DNA of 64,000 bases from JAKAGZ01 sp963748105 (lineage in GTDB: Bacteria; Bacteroidota; Ignavibacteria; Ignavibacteriales; Ignavibacteriaceae). The notes beneath the pieces are model-generated. The model searched no databases. It worked only from the letters and a program-made list of their open reading frames with translations, and had not been told where the DNA came from. The stretch lies in assembly GCA_963748105.1 (NCBI GenBank), contig CAVVHP010000004.1, positions 124,001 to 188,000 on the forward strand, written 5' to 3'. A program made the translations under genes and the position numbers. Below are positions 37,487 through 47,136 of the stretch, in pieces (within the stretch, counting starts at the first letter, position 1; each line of letters opens with the position of its first letter).

Positions 37487-38953
37487 TGAAAGAATATATT
37501 AAATCAATGCATAGTGAAAGTTCAAAACCGGAATGTCATTTCGAATCCCGGTTTTACCGGGGTGAGAAATCTGTTTTTACAAAAAGATTTCTCAGTCGTC
37601 CGTTACCAAACGGATGCCTTCGGAAATGATAAAAATGGCGGCTTGATTTTAGCGATAACTGTTGCAATATTTTTAATGGTAGCTGGCTTTACAAATGCGC
37701 AGGAAGTTCTTACTCCGCAGGATGCGGTAAAGATAGCGCTTGAGAATAATTATTCGATTAAGATTGCAAAAAACGAAAAAGATATTGCGGAAAATAATTC
37801 AACGTGCCGGTAATGCAGGTTTCCTGCCCACAGTTGATGCTTCCGGTTCTTATCAAGATCATCAAATGATACAAAGCAGAATTATTCAAACGGGCAGACG
37901 GTTAATGTTAACGGCGCGATAAATAAAAATTACGCCGCTGGAATAAATCTGAACTGGACAATTTTTGATGGGCTGAAAATGTTTGCCTCGCTCGACCAGT
38001 TGAAAGAATTGAAAAGAATCGGTGAGACAAGTTATAAAAAAGCTGTTGAACAAAATATCTCTGACGTGCTTGCTACATATTATGATATTGCAAGGCAGGA
38101 ACTTCTGCTGCAGGTGATCAAAAAAAATGTGTCTATCTCGGAAGAAAGATTAAAAATTGTAGAGAATGAAAAGTCTGTTGGATCGGCATCAAAATTCGAT
38201 CTTTTAAAAGCCCGGGTAGATTTAAATAGCGATAAATCCGCGTTGCTCAACCAGGAGCAGTCATTGCAGGTAGCAAGGACAACATTAAACAGGCTACTGG
38301 GCAGAGATATAAACACAAATTTTTTGATTCAGGATACTATTGTTGTTAATAAAAACTTAGCATTCAGTGATCTGAAATCTGTTACGATGGACAAGAACAG
38401 CGATTTGATGCTGGCAAAGCAGAATAAGAATTTATCCGAAGCTCAGTTAAGGCTTGAAAGAGCTGATTTGATGCCGAAAATAAGTCTGAACCTCGGTTAT
38501 AATTATACAAAATCAGAATCAGGTGCTGGATTTTTTATTTCAAGTAAAACAACTGCTTTTAGTTACGGGGCAACTGTTTCTCTTAATCTGTTCAATGGTT
38601 TAAATACCAGGAGAAGAATGGAAAACGCGCAGGTGGGAATTGAAAGCAGCGAGTATTCTTACAACCGGTCTCTTGAGCAGGTGAATGCGGAATTAAAAAA
38701 TACATATCTGAAATATTCTAACAGTCTTCAGCTTATCGGACTTGAAAGTGAAAATTACAAATCCGCCGAGGAGAACGTCGATCTTGCTTTGGAGAAACTT
38801 CGTGTTGGAGCAATTACGCCGCTGGATTTCCGTACATCGCAGAAAGATATGCTTGATGCGAAGAGCCGGCTTGTTTCCGCGCAGTACGACGCAAAAACAG
38901 CGGAGACAGATCTGCTTAAAATCAGCGGCCAGTTGATAAAGACTGTGAAGTAA
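37487..38953 (+). CDS. TolC-family outer-membrane efflux channel (several frame breaks, repeat in 5' part)
   Basis: Outer-membrane partner of the pump. The signal peptide-like stretch LILAITVAIFLMVAGFTNAQ precedes EVLTPQDAVKIALENNYSI. Breaks near 37798 (extra T; NNQRAGNAGFLPTVDASG) and 37857 separate it from the large in-frame part, ending LKISGQLIKTVK. Two TolC-type repeats of coiled helices are clear. Upstream, ATG 37487 (MKEYIKSMHSESSK) runs into a MITE-like repeat. If one A of GGAAATGAT near 37624 is dropped, the frame runs through the repeat into the signal peptide. Otherwise TTG 37643 is the start. Confidence 0.85.
37534..37630. repeat. MITE-like repeat, copy 2, at the 5' end of tolC
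   Basis: A 97-bp relative of the 33081-33161 element: TGTCATTTCGA start, GAGAAATCT and AGATTTCTCAGTC inner parts, and CTTCGGAAATGAT end (copy 1 has TTCGGAATGAC). It lies where the N-terminus of tolC should be. Confidence 0.85.
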
Positions 38954-38975
38954 GGATTTTTAGTAATTCCAGATT

Positions 38976-39019
38976 TTTAAGTACCTTAATGGTCAGTTCC
39001 TGGCACAAAGGTACTTAAA
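38976..39019. terminator. Inverted repeat after tolC
   Basis: TTTAAGTACCTT (38976-38987) pairs perfectly with AAGGTACTTAAA (39008-39019) across a 20-nt loop. Both strands end in AT-rich sequence, so it may terminate either way. No further feature is seen up to the start at 39144. Confidence 0.4.
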
Positions 39020-39143
39020 TACTTTGGAACATACGGTTTTTCACATTTCCACCAGTAATATACCCCTAAACCCCATATTTTACAGAAGATTATTAGCTCA
39101 AAAAATGCTAAATTTAAATTCAATTTAAATTATTGAGAATTCT

Positions 39144-40409
39144 ATGCAGCTTTGCATTTTTGAGGATATCAAATACGCAAATTTTGAGCCGTTGAGTCTG
39201 TCCAGGCCGGTTTATGAACTTGTCTGCGGAATTTCTACGCTGAAAGAGAAAATTCTCAGAAATTTCCCCGGACGTAAGTATTCTCTCCACTGCAGGAAAT
39301 ACCTGGCGGATTCGTTGAAACAGGATTTCCCTAGGATTTCAATCAATACTATCGATGATGGCGTATGTCTTTTTATCAATGGCAGGCTCCTGAGCGATAA
39401 AAACTTGGGCAGAATATTTAATCTGCGCGATAAAGAAGATAGGGTTTATTTGTATGGTGAAACGGTTGTTGCTGCAAAATTGTCAGGCGGGAATTTAAAA
39501 AAGCTGAAAGAAAATCTACCCGATGCAATAAGTAAAGATAGTTTTTTCGGACTCCCGTTTGAAAATATCGAAATAGATCTTGTGAATTATACGTGGGATC
39601 TAATCAACAGGAATGGTGAAGAAATTGTAAAGGATTTCAAGTATCTTAAGACAAAAAATAAAAACGTAAAGAAAAAACCTAAAAAGAAAATTCACGATGG
39701 TGTTCATTTTGTAAATAAAAAAGATATTTATTTTGGTGATGGAGTTGAAATAAAACCCGGCTGCGTGATTGATGCATCGAAAGGTCCGGTTTATATTGAT
39801 AAAAACGTTTTGATATTTCCAAATGCCGTGATTGAAGGTCCTGCCTATATTGGCGAAAACTCTAAAATAAAAAGCAGCGCAACAATTTATGAAAATGTAA
39901 GTATTGGTAAAGTCTGCAAAGTTGGCGGGGAAGTTGAAGATATAATTATGATGCCCTACAGTAACAAACAGCACGCTGGATTTATTGGCCATGCTTACCT
40001 GGGAAGCTGGGTAAACCTTGGAGCCGATACTAACAATAGCGACCTGAAAAATAACTACAGTACAGTTAAAGTAAATGTTAACGGAAGGCAAATAGATAGC
40101 GGCTCACAGTTCCTCGGGCTGCTTATGGGTGATCATTCAAAGTCTGCAATTAATTCGATGTTTAACACAGGGACGAACGCAGGATTTTCCTGCAATATTT
40201 TCGGAGCAGGATTTCCGGCAAAACATATTCCTTCTTTCACCTGGGGAGGAGGAGAAAAGTTTTCAACTTATAATGTTGAAAAGAGCATAGAAACAGCAAA
40301 AATAGTTTTTAAGAGAAGAGATAAAGAATTCACTGAGACGGATGCAAATTTGTTCAGAGCAATTTTTGATTTGACAAAAAATGAAAGAAAGGATAAAGGT
40401 ATTAAATAG
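39144..40409 (+). CDS. GlmU-like sugar nucleotidyltransferase / left-handed beta-helix protein
   Basis: A 421-residue protein. The N-terminal half (FEDIKYANFEPLSLSRPVYE) resembles the divergent nucleotidyltransferase-like domain found in Bacteroidota GlmU-family proteins, without a normal GxGTRMxxxxxK loop. The C-terminal half is a hexapeptide-repeat left-handed beta-helix (FGDGVEIKPGCVIDASKGPV, IGENSKIKSSATIYENVSIG). GFIGHAYLGSWVNLGADTNN matches the acyltransferase-type GlmU C-terminus. Activity is uncertain and it may be an acetyltransferase. The TAG stop overlaps the rsmB GTG by one base. Confidence 0.8.
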   Translation: MQLCIFEDIKYANFEPLSLSRPVYELVCGISTLKEKILRNFPGRKYSLHCRKYLADSLKQDFPRISINTIDDGVCLFINGRLLSDKNLGRIFNLRDKEDRVYLYGETVVAAKLSGGNLKKLKENLPDAISKDSFFGLPFENIEIDLVNYTWDLINRNGEEIVKDFKYLKTKNKNVKKKPKKKIHDGVHFVNKKDIYFGDGVEIKPGCVIDASKGPVYIDKNVLIFPNAVIEGPAYIGENSKIKSSATIYENVSIGKVCKVGGEVEDIIMMPYSNKQHAGFIGHAYLGSWVNLGADTNNSDLKNNYSTVKVNVNGRQIDSGSQFLGLLMGDHSKSAINSMFNTGTNAGFSCNIFGAGFPAKHIPSFTWGGGEKFSTYNVEKSIETAKIVFKRRDKEFTETDANLFRAIFDLTKNERKDKGIK

Positions 40410-41779
40410 TGGAACCAGTTCAATTTGAAGAACATAAAGTAAAAGATCTTTACGAAGGTGTACGCGGACTTGCCGTAAGTATTTTAAATAAAGTAGAACG
40501 CACGGATGCTTATCTTGAAAAACTGCTTGATAATCAATTAAAAAATTCAGAATTGAGTGGTCCAGATAAAGCATTGTTGTATGAAATTGTTCACGGTGTA
40601 GTTCGCTGGGGCGGACGGCTTGACTGGGTACTCAACGGGTTTTACAAGGGACAGTTTTCAAAAGCAATACCAAATTTAAAAAACGGACTGCGTGTAGCTC
40701 TTTACCAGATTTTATTTTTAGATCGTGTTCCTGATTACGCTGCGGTTAACGAAGCCGTTGAATTTGTTAAAAAACTTCAGGGTCAAAAACCAGCCGATCT
40801 AACTAACGCCATTTTGAGAAATATTATCAGGAACAAAAATGGTATTCGTTATCCCGATCCGGAATCTGATCTGCCCGGATATATAACAGCATATTATTCA
40901 CATCCTCTGTGGATGGTAAAAAGATATATAAAGAGATTTGGCCGTGAGGGAACTGAAAAACTTCTGGCTGCAAATAATGAAAAACCATTTCTTACTTTGA
41001 AAATTAATGCATTAAAAACTACACCGGAAGAGTTTACAAAACTTCTGGATTCGGTAAATTTGAAATACAATCACGGAAAATATTTACAGGAATTTTTCCA
41101 GCTGCAAAACTTAACCAATATTACTGCGTGGGAGTATTTTGTTCAGGGTTATTTTAATATTCAGGATGAGAGCGCCGGACTTGCGTGCCGTTTGCTCGGT
41201 GTAACCCCCAATATGAGGGTAATAGATCTTTGTGCAGCTCCCGGTGGAAAAACTGCATACCTTGCAGGTCTTATGCACGACGATGGAGAAATAGTTGCAA
41301 TAGACAGGTTTGAAAGCAGGCTGAAAGTCTTTAATAAAAATATCGAAAGGCTGGGGATTAAATCTGTAAAGACAATTGAAACGGATGCACTAAATTATGA
41401 AGGTGAACCTTTTGACCGTGTTCTTGCCGATGTACCTTGTTCAGGCACCGGAACCCTATCAAAGAAACCGGATATTAAATGGAAGAGAGATCTTCTTGAT
41501 ATCAGAAATATGAATGAAATTCAGTACAAAATTTTATGCAAGGCAGCTGACCTGGTTAAAAAAGATGGAGTTGTAGTGTACAGTACCTGCTCAATTGAAC
41601 CTGAAGAAAATTTTGAAGTTGTGGATAAATTTTTAAAATCTCATCCTAATTTTGTGCTTAAAAATGCAGCCGAAGAATTTCCAAAGGAACTGGTTGACGA
41701 ACACGGTTGTATACAAACACTGCCGCAGATTCACGGGATGGATGGAGCGTTTGCAGCCAAATTAGTAAGAGTAGAATAA
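40409..41779 (+). CDS. rsmB: 16S rRNA (cytosine(967)-C(5))-methyltransferase
   Basis: A 456-residue rRNA m5C methyltransferase. The N-terminal NusB-like RNA-binding domain spans about 15-160 (DKALLYEIVHGVVRWGGRLD, FLDRVPDYAAVNEAVEFVK). The SAM-binding core has IDLCAAPGGKTAYLAGL near 272. The two active-site cysteines lie in DVPCSGTG (about 345) and YSTCSIEPEEN (about 393). The start is GTG 40409, coupled to the preceding gene. Confidence 0.94.
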   Translation: MEPVQFEEHKVKDLYEGVRGLAVSILNKVERTDAYLEKLLDNQLKNSELSGPDKALLYEIVHGVVRWGGRLDWVLNGFYKGQFSKAIPNLKNGLRVALYQILFLDRVPDYAAVNEAVEFVKKLQGQKPADLTNAILRNIIRNKNGIRYPDPESDLPGYITAYYSHPLWMVKRYIKRFGREGTEKLLAANNEKPFLTLKINALKTTPEEFTKLLDSVNLKYNHGKYLQEFFQLQNLTNITAWEYFVQGYFNIQDESAGLACRLLGVTPNMRVIDLCAAPGGKTAYLAGLMHDDGEIVAIDRFESRLKVFNKNIERLGIKSVKTIETDALNYEGEPFDRVLADVPCSGTGTLSKKPDIKWKRDLLDIRNMNEIQYKILCKAADLVKKDGVVVYSTCSIEPEENFEVVDKFLKSHPNFVLKNAAEEFPKELVDEHGCIQTLPQIHGMDGAFAAKLVRVE

Positions 41780-41838
41780 TTTTTATAATTAGAAATTAAT
41801 TACTATCCAACAATTAGAATTCAGGAATTTAATTAATT

Positions 41839-42729
41839 ATGCTGGAAAAATTTGCAGAAGAACTAAGAGCAGCACGGGAAAAAAGCGGAATTACTCTCCA
41901 ACAGATAGCCCAGAAATCACGCATCGATTTGAAGTATATACAGGCAATAGATAAAGGTGATTTCAGCTTTCTGCCCGAAGTTTATGTAAAAGCTTTTATC
42001 AAACAGTTTGCTAAAATTGTCGGGTTGGATGAACACGTAGCAATAAAAAAATACGAAGCCGAAAAAACCGGGAAAATCCATGAAGAAGAGATTAAGCCCG
42101 AAAAAACAGAAGATATTCAAAAGGAAGAAGTTTCAGAAAAGGCTGCAGACAATAAAAAGTCGGGGACGCCCAAAATTCAACAACCGTTGAAATCGTTTCA
42201 GGAAAGTTCGGGAAAAAAAACCGGCACAGAAGAGGTGTCATTTTCAGAAAGAATTAAATCTGACAAAGCAATATTGGCCGGAGTTATTGGTGGTGCTTTA
42301 GCTATTATTTTAGTTGTTGTATATTTCTTCTTTATAATGCCGGAATCAGATATAATTGTTGCAGAAAAGCCTTATGATGAAGTAAGAAAAGAAAATCAAC
42401 AGAGATATGTCCCTGAAACGCCGCAGTTAAACAATGCATCTTCAGTGGCCCCATCCGATAGTATAACTCTAAATATACATGCAAGTGATACAACCTGGAT
42501 CAGATTGAAGATAGACGGCAGAGAAGTTCAGGAATTCAAACTTTACCCGAATAGTAATAAATTATTAAAGGCCGCGGTAAATGTTAGTATGATAGTGGGG
42601 AACGCAGGTGGGACAGAATTAAAACTTGGTGATAAGAAATTAAATTTTACTGGTAAGAATAAAGAAGTCCGATACGTTTTAATAGATAAGAACGGTTTGA
42701 AATATATTCATACCCCTCCAACATTTTAG
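41839..42729 (+). CDS. RodZ-like helix-turn-helix membrane protein
   Basis: A 296-residue single-pass protein. The N-terminal cytoplasmic HTH spans 1-75 (GITLQQIAQKSRIDLKYIQA, LPEVYVKAFIKQFAKIVGLD). A charged linker, one membrane helix (about 148-170, ILAGVIGGALAIILVVVYFF) and a C-terminal beta-rich DUF4115-like domain follow (SDTTWIRLKIDGREVQEFKL). RodZ links the MreB cytoskeleton to the cell wall. The domain order fits well, though no mre genes are in the window. Confidence 0.82.
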   Translation: MLEKFAEELRAAREKSGITLQQIAQKSRIDLKYIQAIDKGDFSFLPEVYVKAFIKQFAKIVGLDEHVAIKKYEAEKTGKIHEEEIKPEKTEDIQKEEVSEKAADNKKSGTPKIQQPLKSFQESSGKKTGTEEVSFSERIKSDKAILAGVIGGALAIILVVVYFFFIMPESDIIVAEKPYDEVRKENQQRYVPETPQLNNASSVAPSDSITLNIHASDTTWIRLKIDGREVQEFKLYPNSNKLLKAAVNVSMIVGNAGGTELKLGDKKLNFTGKNKEVRYVLIDKNGLKYIHTPPTF

Positions 42730-42739
42730 TCTTAAATAA

Positions 42740-44761
42740 ATGTCCGCATCAGCAAAAAAAAGAATAGAAGAATTACGAGAGCAGATACGAGAGCATGATC
42801 ATAAGTATTATGTTCTTGCTGAGCCCGCCATCGGTGATCAGGAATTTGATTTATTACTAAAGGAGCTGGAAAGACTTGAACAGGAAAATCCCGGACTGAT
42901 AACGCCGGATTCGCCAACACAAAGAGTCGGAAAAGATCTTACTAAGGATTTTAAGCCGGTGCAGCACCAGGTGCCGATGCTAAGTCTTGCAAACACCTAT
43001 AACGAAGAAGAACTTTTTGATTTTGACAGGAGAATAAGGGAAGCACTCCCTGAAGGCGAGAAAATTGAGTACATTGTTGAAATGAAAATAGATGGTGCTT
43101 CTGTAAGTCTGAATTATGTTGACGGCTACCTGAAAACTGCCGCTACGCGCGGAGATGGAACAACCGGAGAGGAAATAACAGTTAATGTAAAAACAATAAG
43201 ATCTGTTCCGCTTAAGCTGAAAAAAACAAAATCGATTCCCTACAAATTAAGTAACATTGAAATTCGCGGCGAGATTTTTATGAAGCTGGAGGATTTTATT
43301 AACTTAAACAAGGAAAGAGAAAAGAACGGGGAAAAGCTTTTTGCAAATCCGAGGAATTCAACAGCAGGAACACTAAAATTGCAGGATCCGCAAATAGTTG
43401 CCAAACGGCCATTGAATGTTTTTCTATATAGCCTTCTCAGTACGGAAGATGAATTTAAATCACAGTATCAAAATCTTGAAATATTGAGAAAGCTGGGGTT
43501 TAACGTTAACCCGGAACATAAACTTTGCAAGAATATAAATGAAGCACTGGAAGAATGTAAAAAACTCGAAGAAAGAAGGGGCGCTCTTGCTTATGAAATA
43601 GATGGAGCGGTCATAAAGGTTAATTCAGTCCGGCAACAGAATATTCTTGGCAGTATTGCCAAATCACCACGCTGGGCAGTGGCCTATAAATTTAAAGCTA
43701 AACAGGCTTTCACAATTGTCAATAAAATTACCTGGCAGGTTGGCAGAACCGGCGCAGTTACTCCTGTTGCCGAGCTTGATCCTGTTTTTCTGGCGGGTTC
43801 AACAATCAGTCGTGCAACTCTTCACAACTTTGATGAGATAACAAGAAAAGATATTCGTAAGGGAGATAAGGTTGTTATAGAAAAAGGCGGAGATGTAATT
43901 CCAAAGGTTGTTTCCGTAGTGACTTCGGAAAGAGGAAAAAATGTTAAACCAACTAAGCCTCCTGAAAAATGTCCTGTTTGTAAATCGCATTTATTTAAGC
44001 CCGAAGGAGAAGTTGCATATTACTGTCAGAATACCGAATGCCCTGCGCAGATAAAAGGACGACTTGAACATTTTGCCTCGCGCGGTGCAATGGATATAGA
44101 GGGGCTGGGCGAAGCATTAATCGACTTGTTTGTTGACAAAGGATTCCTGAGCTCATACGATGATATTTACGATCTGAAGGACAAAAGGGAAGACCTTGTA
44201 GTAATTGAAAGACTGGGAGAAAAAAGTGTCGATAATCTTCTTAAATCGATAGAAGACAGCAAAGCCCAACCCTTTAACAAGGTGTTATTTGCTATCGGTA
44301 TTCGATATGTCGGTGCCGGAGCTGCAAAAAAACTTGCGGGTTATTTCGGATCAATTGTTAAATTAATGGAAGCTTCAGAAGAAAGTATTTCAGACGTACA
44401 CGAAATTGGTCCAAGCATAAGTACGAGTGTGACAGAATTTTTTTCTAACAAGAAAAATGTTAAAATAATTGAGAAGCTAAAGAAGCATGGGCTTATTTTC
44501 GAATCCGAAAAAAAGGAAGTGAAAGAAAATTTCTTTAAGGAGAAAACTTTTGTAATCACAGGCACACTTTCTGAATTTTCGAGAGAAGGGGCCGGCGACA
44601 AAATTACGGCATTGGGCGGAAAGGTTACTTCCAGCGTTAGCAAAAATACAGATTACCTGGTATGCGGAGAAAATGCTGGTTCAAAATTAACAAAGGCAGA
44701 AAAACTGGGTGTGAAAATACTCAGGGATAATGAATTTATGGAAAAGCTTAAAGAAATTTAA
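42740..44761 (+). CDS. ligA: NAD(+)-dependent DNA ligase
   Basis: A 673-residue LigA. It has the Ia domain (DHKYYVLAEPAIGDQEFDLL) and the adenylation motif VEMKIDGASV with the nucleophilic Lys near 116. The OB-fold (GRTGAVTPVAELDPVFLAGS), a four-Cys zinc finger (CPVC ... YYCQNTECPAQ, about 412-436), the HhH region and the C-terminal BRCT domain (about 595-670) follow. It is complete and intact. It is followed immediately by a small unknown gene (TAA-ATG adjacent). Confidence 0.97.
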   Translation: MSASAKKRIEELREQIREHDHKYYVLAEPAIGDQEFDLLLKELERLEQENPGLITPDSPTQRVGKDLTKDFKPVQHQVPMLSLANTYNEEELFDFDRRIREALPEGEKIEYIVEMKIDGASVSLNYVDGYLKTAATRGDGTTGEEITVNVKTIRSVPLKLKKTKSIPYKLSNIEIRGEIFMKLEDFINLNKEREKNGEKLFANPRNSTAGTLKLQDPQIVAKRPLNVFLYSLLSTEDEFKSQYQNLEILRKLGFNVNPEHKLCKNINEALEECKKLEERRGALAYEIDGAVIKVNSVRQQNILGSIAKSPRWAVAYKFKAKQAFTIVNKITWQVGRTGAVTPVAELDPVFLAGSTISRATLHNFDEITRKDIRKGDKVVIEKGGDVIPKVVSVVTSERGKNVKPTKPPEKCPVCKSHLFKPEGEVAYYCQNTECPAQIKGRLEHFASRGAMDIEGLGEALIDLFVDKGFLSSYDDIYDLKDKREDLVVIERLGEKSVDNLLKSIEDSKAQPFNKVLFAIGIRYVGAGAAKKLAGYFGSIVKLMEASEESISDVHEIGPSISTSVTEFFSNKKNVKIIEKLKKHGLIFESEKKEVKENFFKEKTFVITGTLSEFSREGAGDKITALGGKVTSSVSKNTDYLVCGENAGSKLTKAEKLGVKILRDNEFMEKLKEI

Positions 44762-45292
44762 ATGATTAGTTATATTAAAGAAAAAATAGTGAATTTTATT
44801 ATTAATAAAAGATTGAAGAAAAACAATCCTTCCGGACGATCATTTTCAAATTTCTTAAACAAAACTTTTACATTTCTTGTGATAATGCCTGAGGAAGAAA
44901 ATGATTTTCAAAAAAGCATGGAAGTGCTGAAATATCTGAATGAAAAAGGGAAAAACATTACAATATTCAGTTACGATTTCAGAAGGAGCCTGATAAGTCA
45001 AAAATTCAGGCCGGCAACTATTGAGTACGGGATTGCGGACCGGACTAATCTTGGCCTGCCATCAAAAAGAGTGGTAGGGGAGCTTGAAAAGAAAGAATTT
45101 AACGCAGTAATAGATCTGAACAGAAAGGAAAACCTGTTCTGCAGTTTTTCGGCTAACCTGGTAAAATCACCGCTAAGAATCAGTTTCCGTAAAAAGGATT
45201 CGGACAAATTTTACAACATTCAAATTTCTGATAACGAAGATAATTCGGAGATTTCATATAAAAATTTCTTAAATTGTCTTCAAATGTTTTAG
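44762..45292 (+). CDS. Conserved hypothetical protein (DUF6913-like)
   Basis: A 176-residue soluble protein starting directly after the ligA stop. It has a basic N-terminal helix, then a Rossmann-like alpha/beta pattern (FLVIMPEEENDFQKSMEVLK, KNITIFSYDFRRSLISQKF, FNAVIDLNRKENLFCSFSAN, SPLRISFRKKDSDKFYNIQI). It resembles the short glycosyltransferase-9-like proteins of Bacteroidota often labelled DUF6913. No function is known. The conserved position after ligA is its main clue. Confidence 0.55.
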   Translation: MISYIKEKIVNFIINKRLKKNNPSGRSFSNFLNKTFTFLVIMPEEENDFQKSMEVLKYLNEKGKNITIFSYDFRRSLISQKFRPATIEYGIADRTNLGLPSKRVVGELEKKEFNAVIDLNRKENLFCSFSANLVKSPLRISFRKKDSDKFYNIQISDNEDNSEISYKNFLNCLQMF

Positions 45293-45301
45293 GGAAAAAG
45301 T

Positions 45302-45649
45302 ATGAATTTTGAAATAAAAAAAGTTAATGACATTACTATTTTCAAACTGAATGAAAAAAGACTTGATACTAATATCTCCGGATTAGTAAAGGGTGAATTT
45401 ACACTTTTACTTAAAGTTGAAGGAGCCGCAAAATTAATCGTGGATTTGAGTGAAGTTGAATCCTGTGATAGTTCGGGCTTAAGTTCACTGCTTGTTGCAA
45501 ACCGAATATTAAACACCACAGGCGGAAGCCTTAGAATTGCAGCACCGTCTGAAAAGGTTTACACACTTATAAAGATAACACAACTCGAAAGAGTCCTTCC
45601 TGTCTGCAAAACAGTAGATGAAGCGTTCGCAGAATTAGATAAAGAATAG
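45302..45649 (+). CDS. STAS-domain protein, anti-sigma factor antagonist type
   Basis: A 115-residue single STAS domain (SpoIIAA-like). The phosphorylatable serine lies in CDSSGLSSLLVANRI, with Ser near 57-58, and the family pattern AAKLIVDLSEVESCDSSGL-type strand-turn is clear. Such proteins release partners from anti-sigma factors, or act in partner-switching and phosphorelay systems. The cognate kinase is not in the window. AGGGAAAAAG lies before the ATG. Confidence 0.9.
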   Translation: MNFEIKKVNDITIFKLNEKRLDTNISGLVKGEFTLLLKVEGAAKLIVDLSEVESCDSSGLSSLLVANRILNTTGGSLRIAAPSEKVYTLIKITQLERVLPVCKTVDEAFAELDKE

Positions 45650-45657
45650 GAATTCAT

Positions 45658-47136
45658 TTGGAAGGAAGGACGCTCGATTATATAATAATAATTCTTTATT
45701 TAATCGGTGTTGCAGTTTTCGGAATTGTTTCGGGAGGGAAACAGAAAACTGTAAAAGACTATTTTGCAGGATCGAAGTCTGTTCCCTGGTGGGCGGTTTG
45801 TTTTTCAATTGTTGCTGCCGAAACAAGTACGCTTACTTTTATATCAATTCCAGGATTGGCCTACATGGCAAATCTGAATTTCCTTCAGGTAACTATAGGT
45901 TACCTTATAGGAAGAATAATTGTCGCTTATCTTTTTCTTCCTGCATATGATCAGGGAAATCTCAAAACTGCCTACACTTTTCTGGAAAATCGATTCGGCG
46001 GAAAAACAAGGTCATACGCTTCTGTTGTTTTTTTATTTACACGCACTGCAGCAGATGGAGTGAGGCTTTTTGCAACTGCAATCCCGCTTAAATTAATGCT
46101 GGATATTAGTTATCCTTTGGCAATACTAATAATTGCAGCAGTTGCTCTCATCTATACCTATACAGGCGGAATGAAAGGAATTATATGGGTGGATGTTATT
46201 CAAATGTTTATTTATCTGGGCGGGGCAATTCTTGCCGGGATATTTTTATTGAATCTATTGCCCGGCGGCTGGAGTTCTGTAGTCCAGGTTGCCTCTGGCG
46301 ATAATAAATTTAGCATTATTAATTTAGGTTTCAATAACGGACTCACAGGATTCTTCAGCCAGCCGTACACGCTTATTGGAGGACTTGTAGGCGGCGCTTT
46401 CCTATCGATGGCATCTCACGGTACGGATCAACTTATAGTGCAGAGATTGCTTTCTACAAAGAGCCTGAAAGACAGCCAGAAGGCCATTATTGGAAGTGGG
46501 ATAATTATAATTATTCAGTTCGCGATATTCCTTGTGCTGGGTGTTATGCTTTACGCATACTATGGTACAATGAATGTTAAATCCGATGAAATTTTCCCGA
46601 TGTTTATTATTAATGTTTTACCACCGGGTGTTACAGGGATTATTATTGCCGGACTTTTTGCTGCAGCAATGTCAACGCTCGCAGGTTCAATGAGCTCCCT
46701 TTCTTCTTCAACAGTTCATGATCTTTACATTCCGTATTTTGGTGCCAATATCGCTGAAGAAAAGAAACTGAAGATATCCAGGATATTTACAATTATCTGG
46801 GCTGTATTATTGATATTTTCGGCTCTCTTTTTTATGAACACATCGCGTGCAGTTGTTGAACTTGCATTGAGTATTGCATCATTTACTTATGGAGGACTCC
46901 TGGGTACATTTTTGCTTGGAGTGATAAATAAAAAAGCAAAAGAAAAGGACGCACTTACAGGGTTTACTGTGGGAATTATAGTTATGATATTCGTAATTTC
47001 ACTAAAATTAGTTGCATGGACGTGGTTCACACTGATAGGTGTGATTGCTACTCTCATATCCGGCGGCCTGACAAATTATTTTACCGGGAAAAATATTAAC
47101 AGAAAAAAATGCCTGAAAATAAAGAACAATTATTAA
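45658..47136 (+). CDS. Sodium:solute symporter family protein (SSS)
   Basis: A 492-residue transporter with about 13 membrane segments. The start is TTG at 45658. The SSS hallmarks are VKDYFAGSKSVPWWAVCFSI in TM1-2, AAETSTLTFISIPG in TM2, and FAAAMSTLAGSMSSLSSSTV in TM8. The substrate may be a sugar, an acid or sialic acid and cannot be assigned. Its end overlaps the start of the next gene by 28 nt. Confidence 0.9.
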   Translation: MEGRTLDYIIIILYLIGVAVFGIVSGGKQKTVKDYFAGSKSVPWWAVCFSIVAAETSTLTFISIPGLAYMANLNFLQVTIGYLIGRIIVAYLFLPAYDQGNLKTAYTFLENRFGGKTRSYASVVFLFTRTAADGVRLFATAIPLKLMLDISYPLAILIIAAVALIYTYTGGMKGIIWVDVIQMFIYLGGAILAGIFLLNLLPGGWSSVVQVASGDNKFSIINLGFNNGLTGFFSQPYTLIGGLVGGAFLSMASHGTDQLIVQRLLSTKSLKDSQKAIIGSGIIIIIQFAIFLVLGVMLYAYYGTMNVKSDEIFPMFIINVLPPGVTGIIIAGLFAAAMSTLAGSMSSLSSSTVHDLYIPYFGANIAEEKKLKISRIFTIIWAVLLIFSALFFMNTSRAVVELALSIASFTYGGLLGTFLLGVINKKAKEKDALTGFTVGIIVMIFVISLKLVAWTWFTLIGVIATLISGGLTNYFTGKNINRKKCLKIKNNY

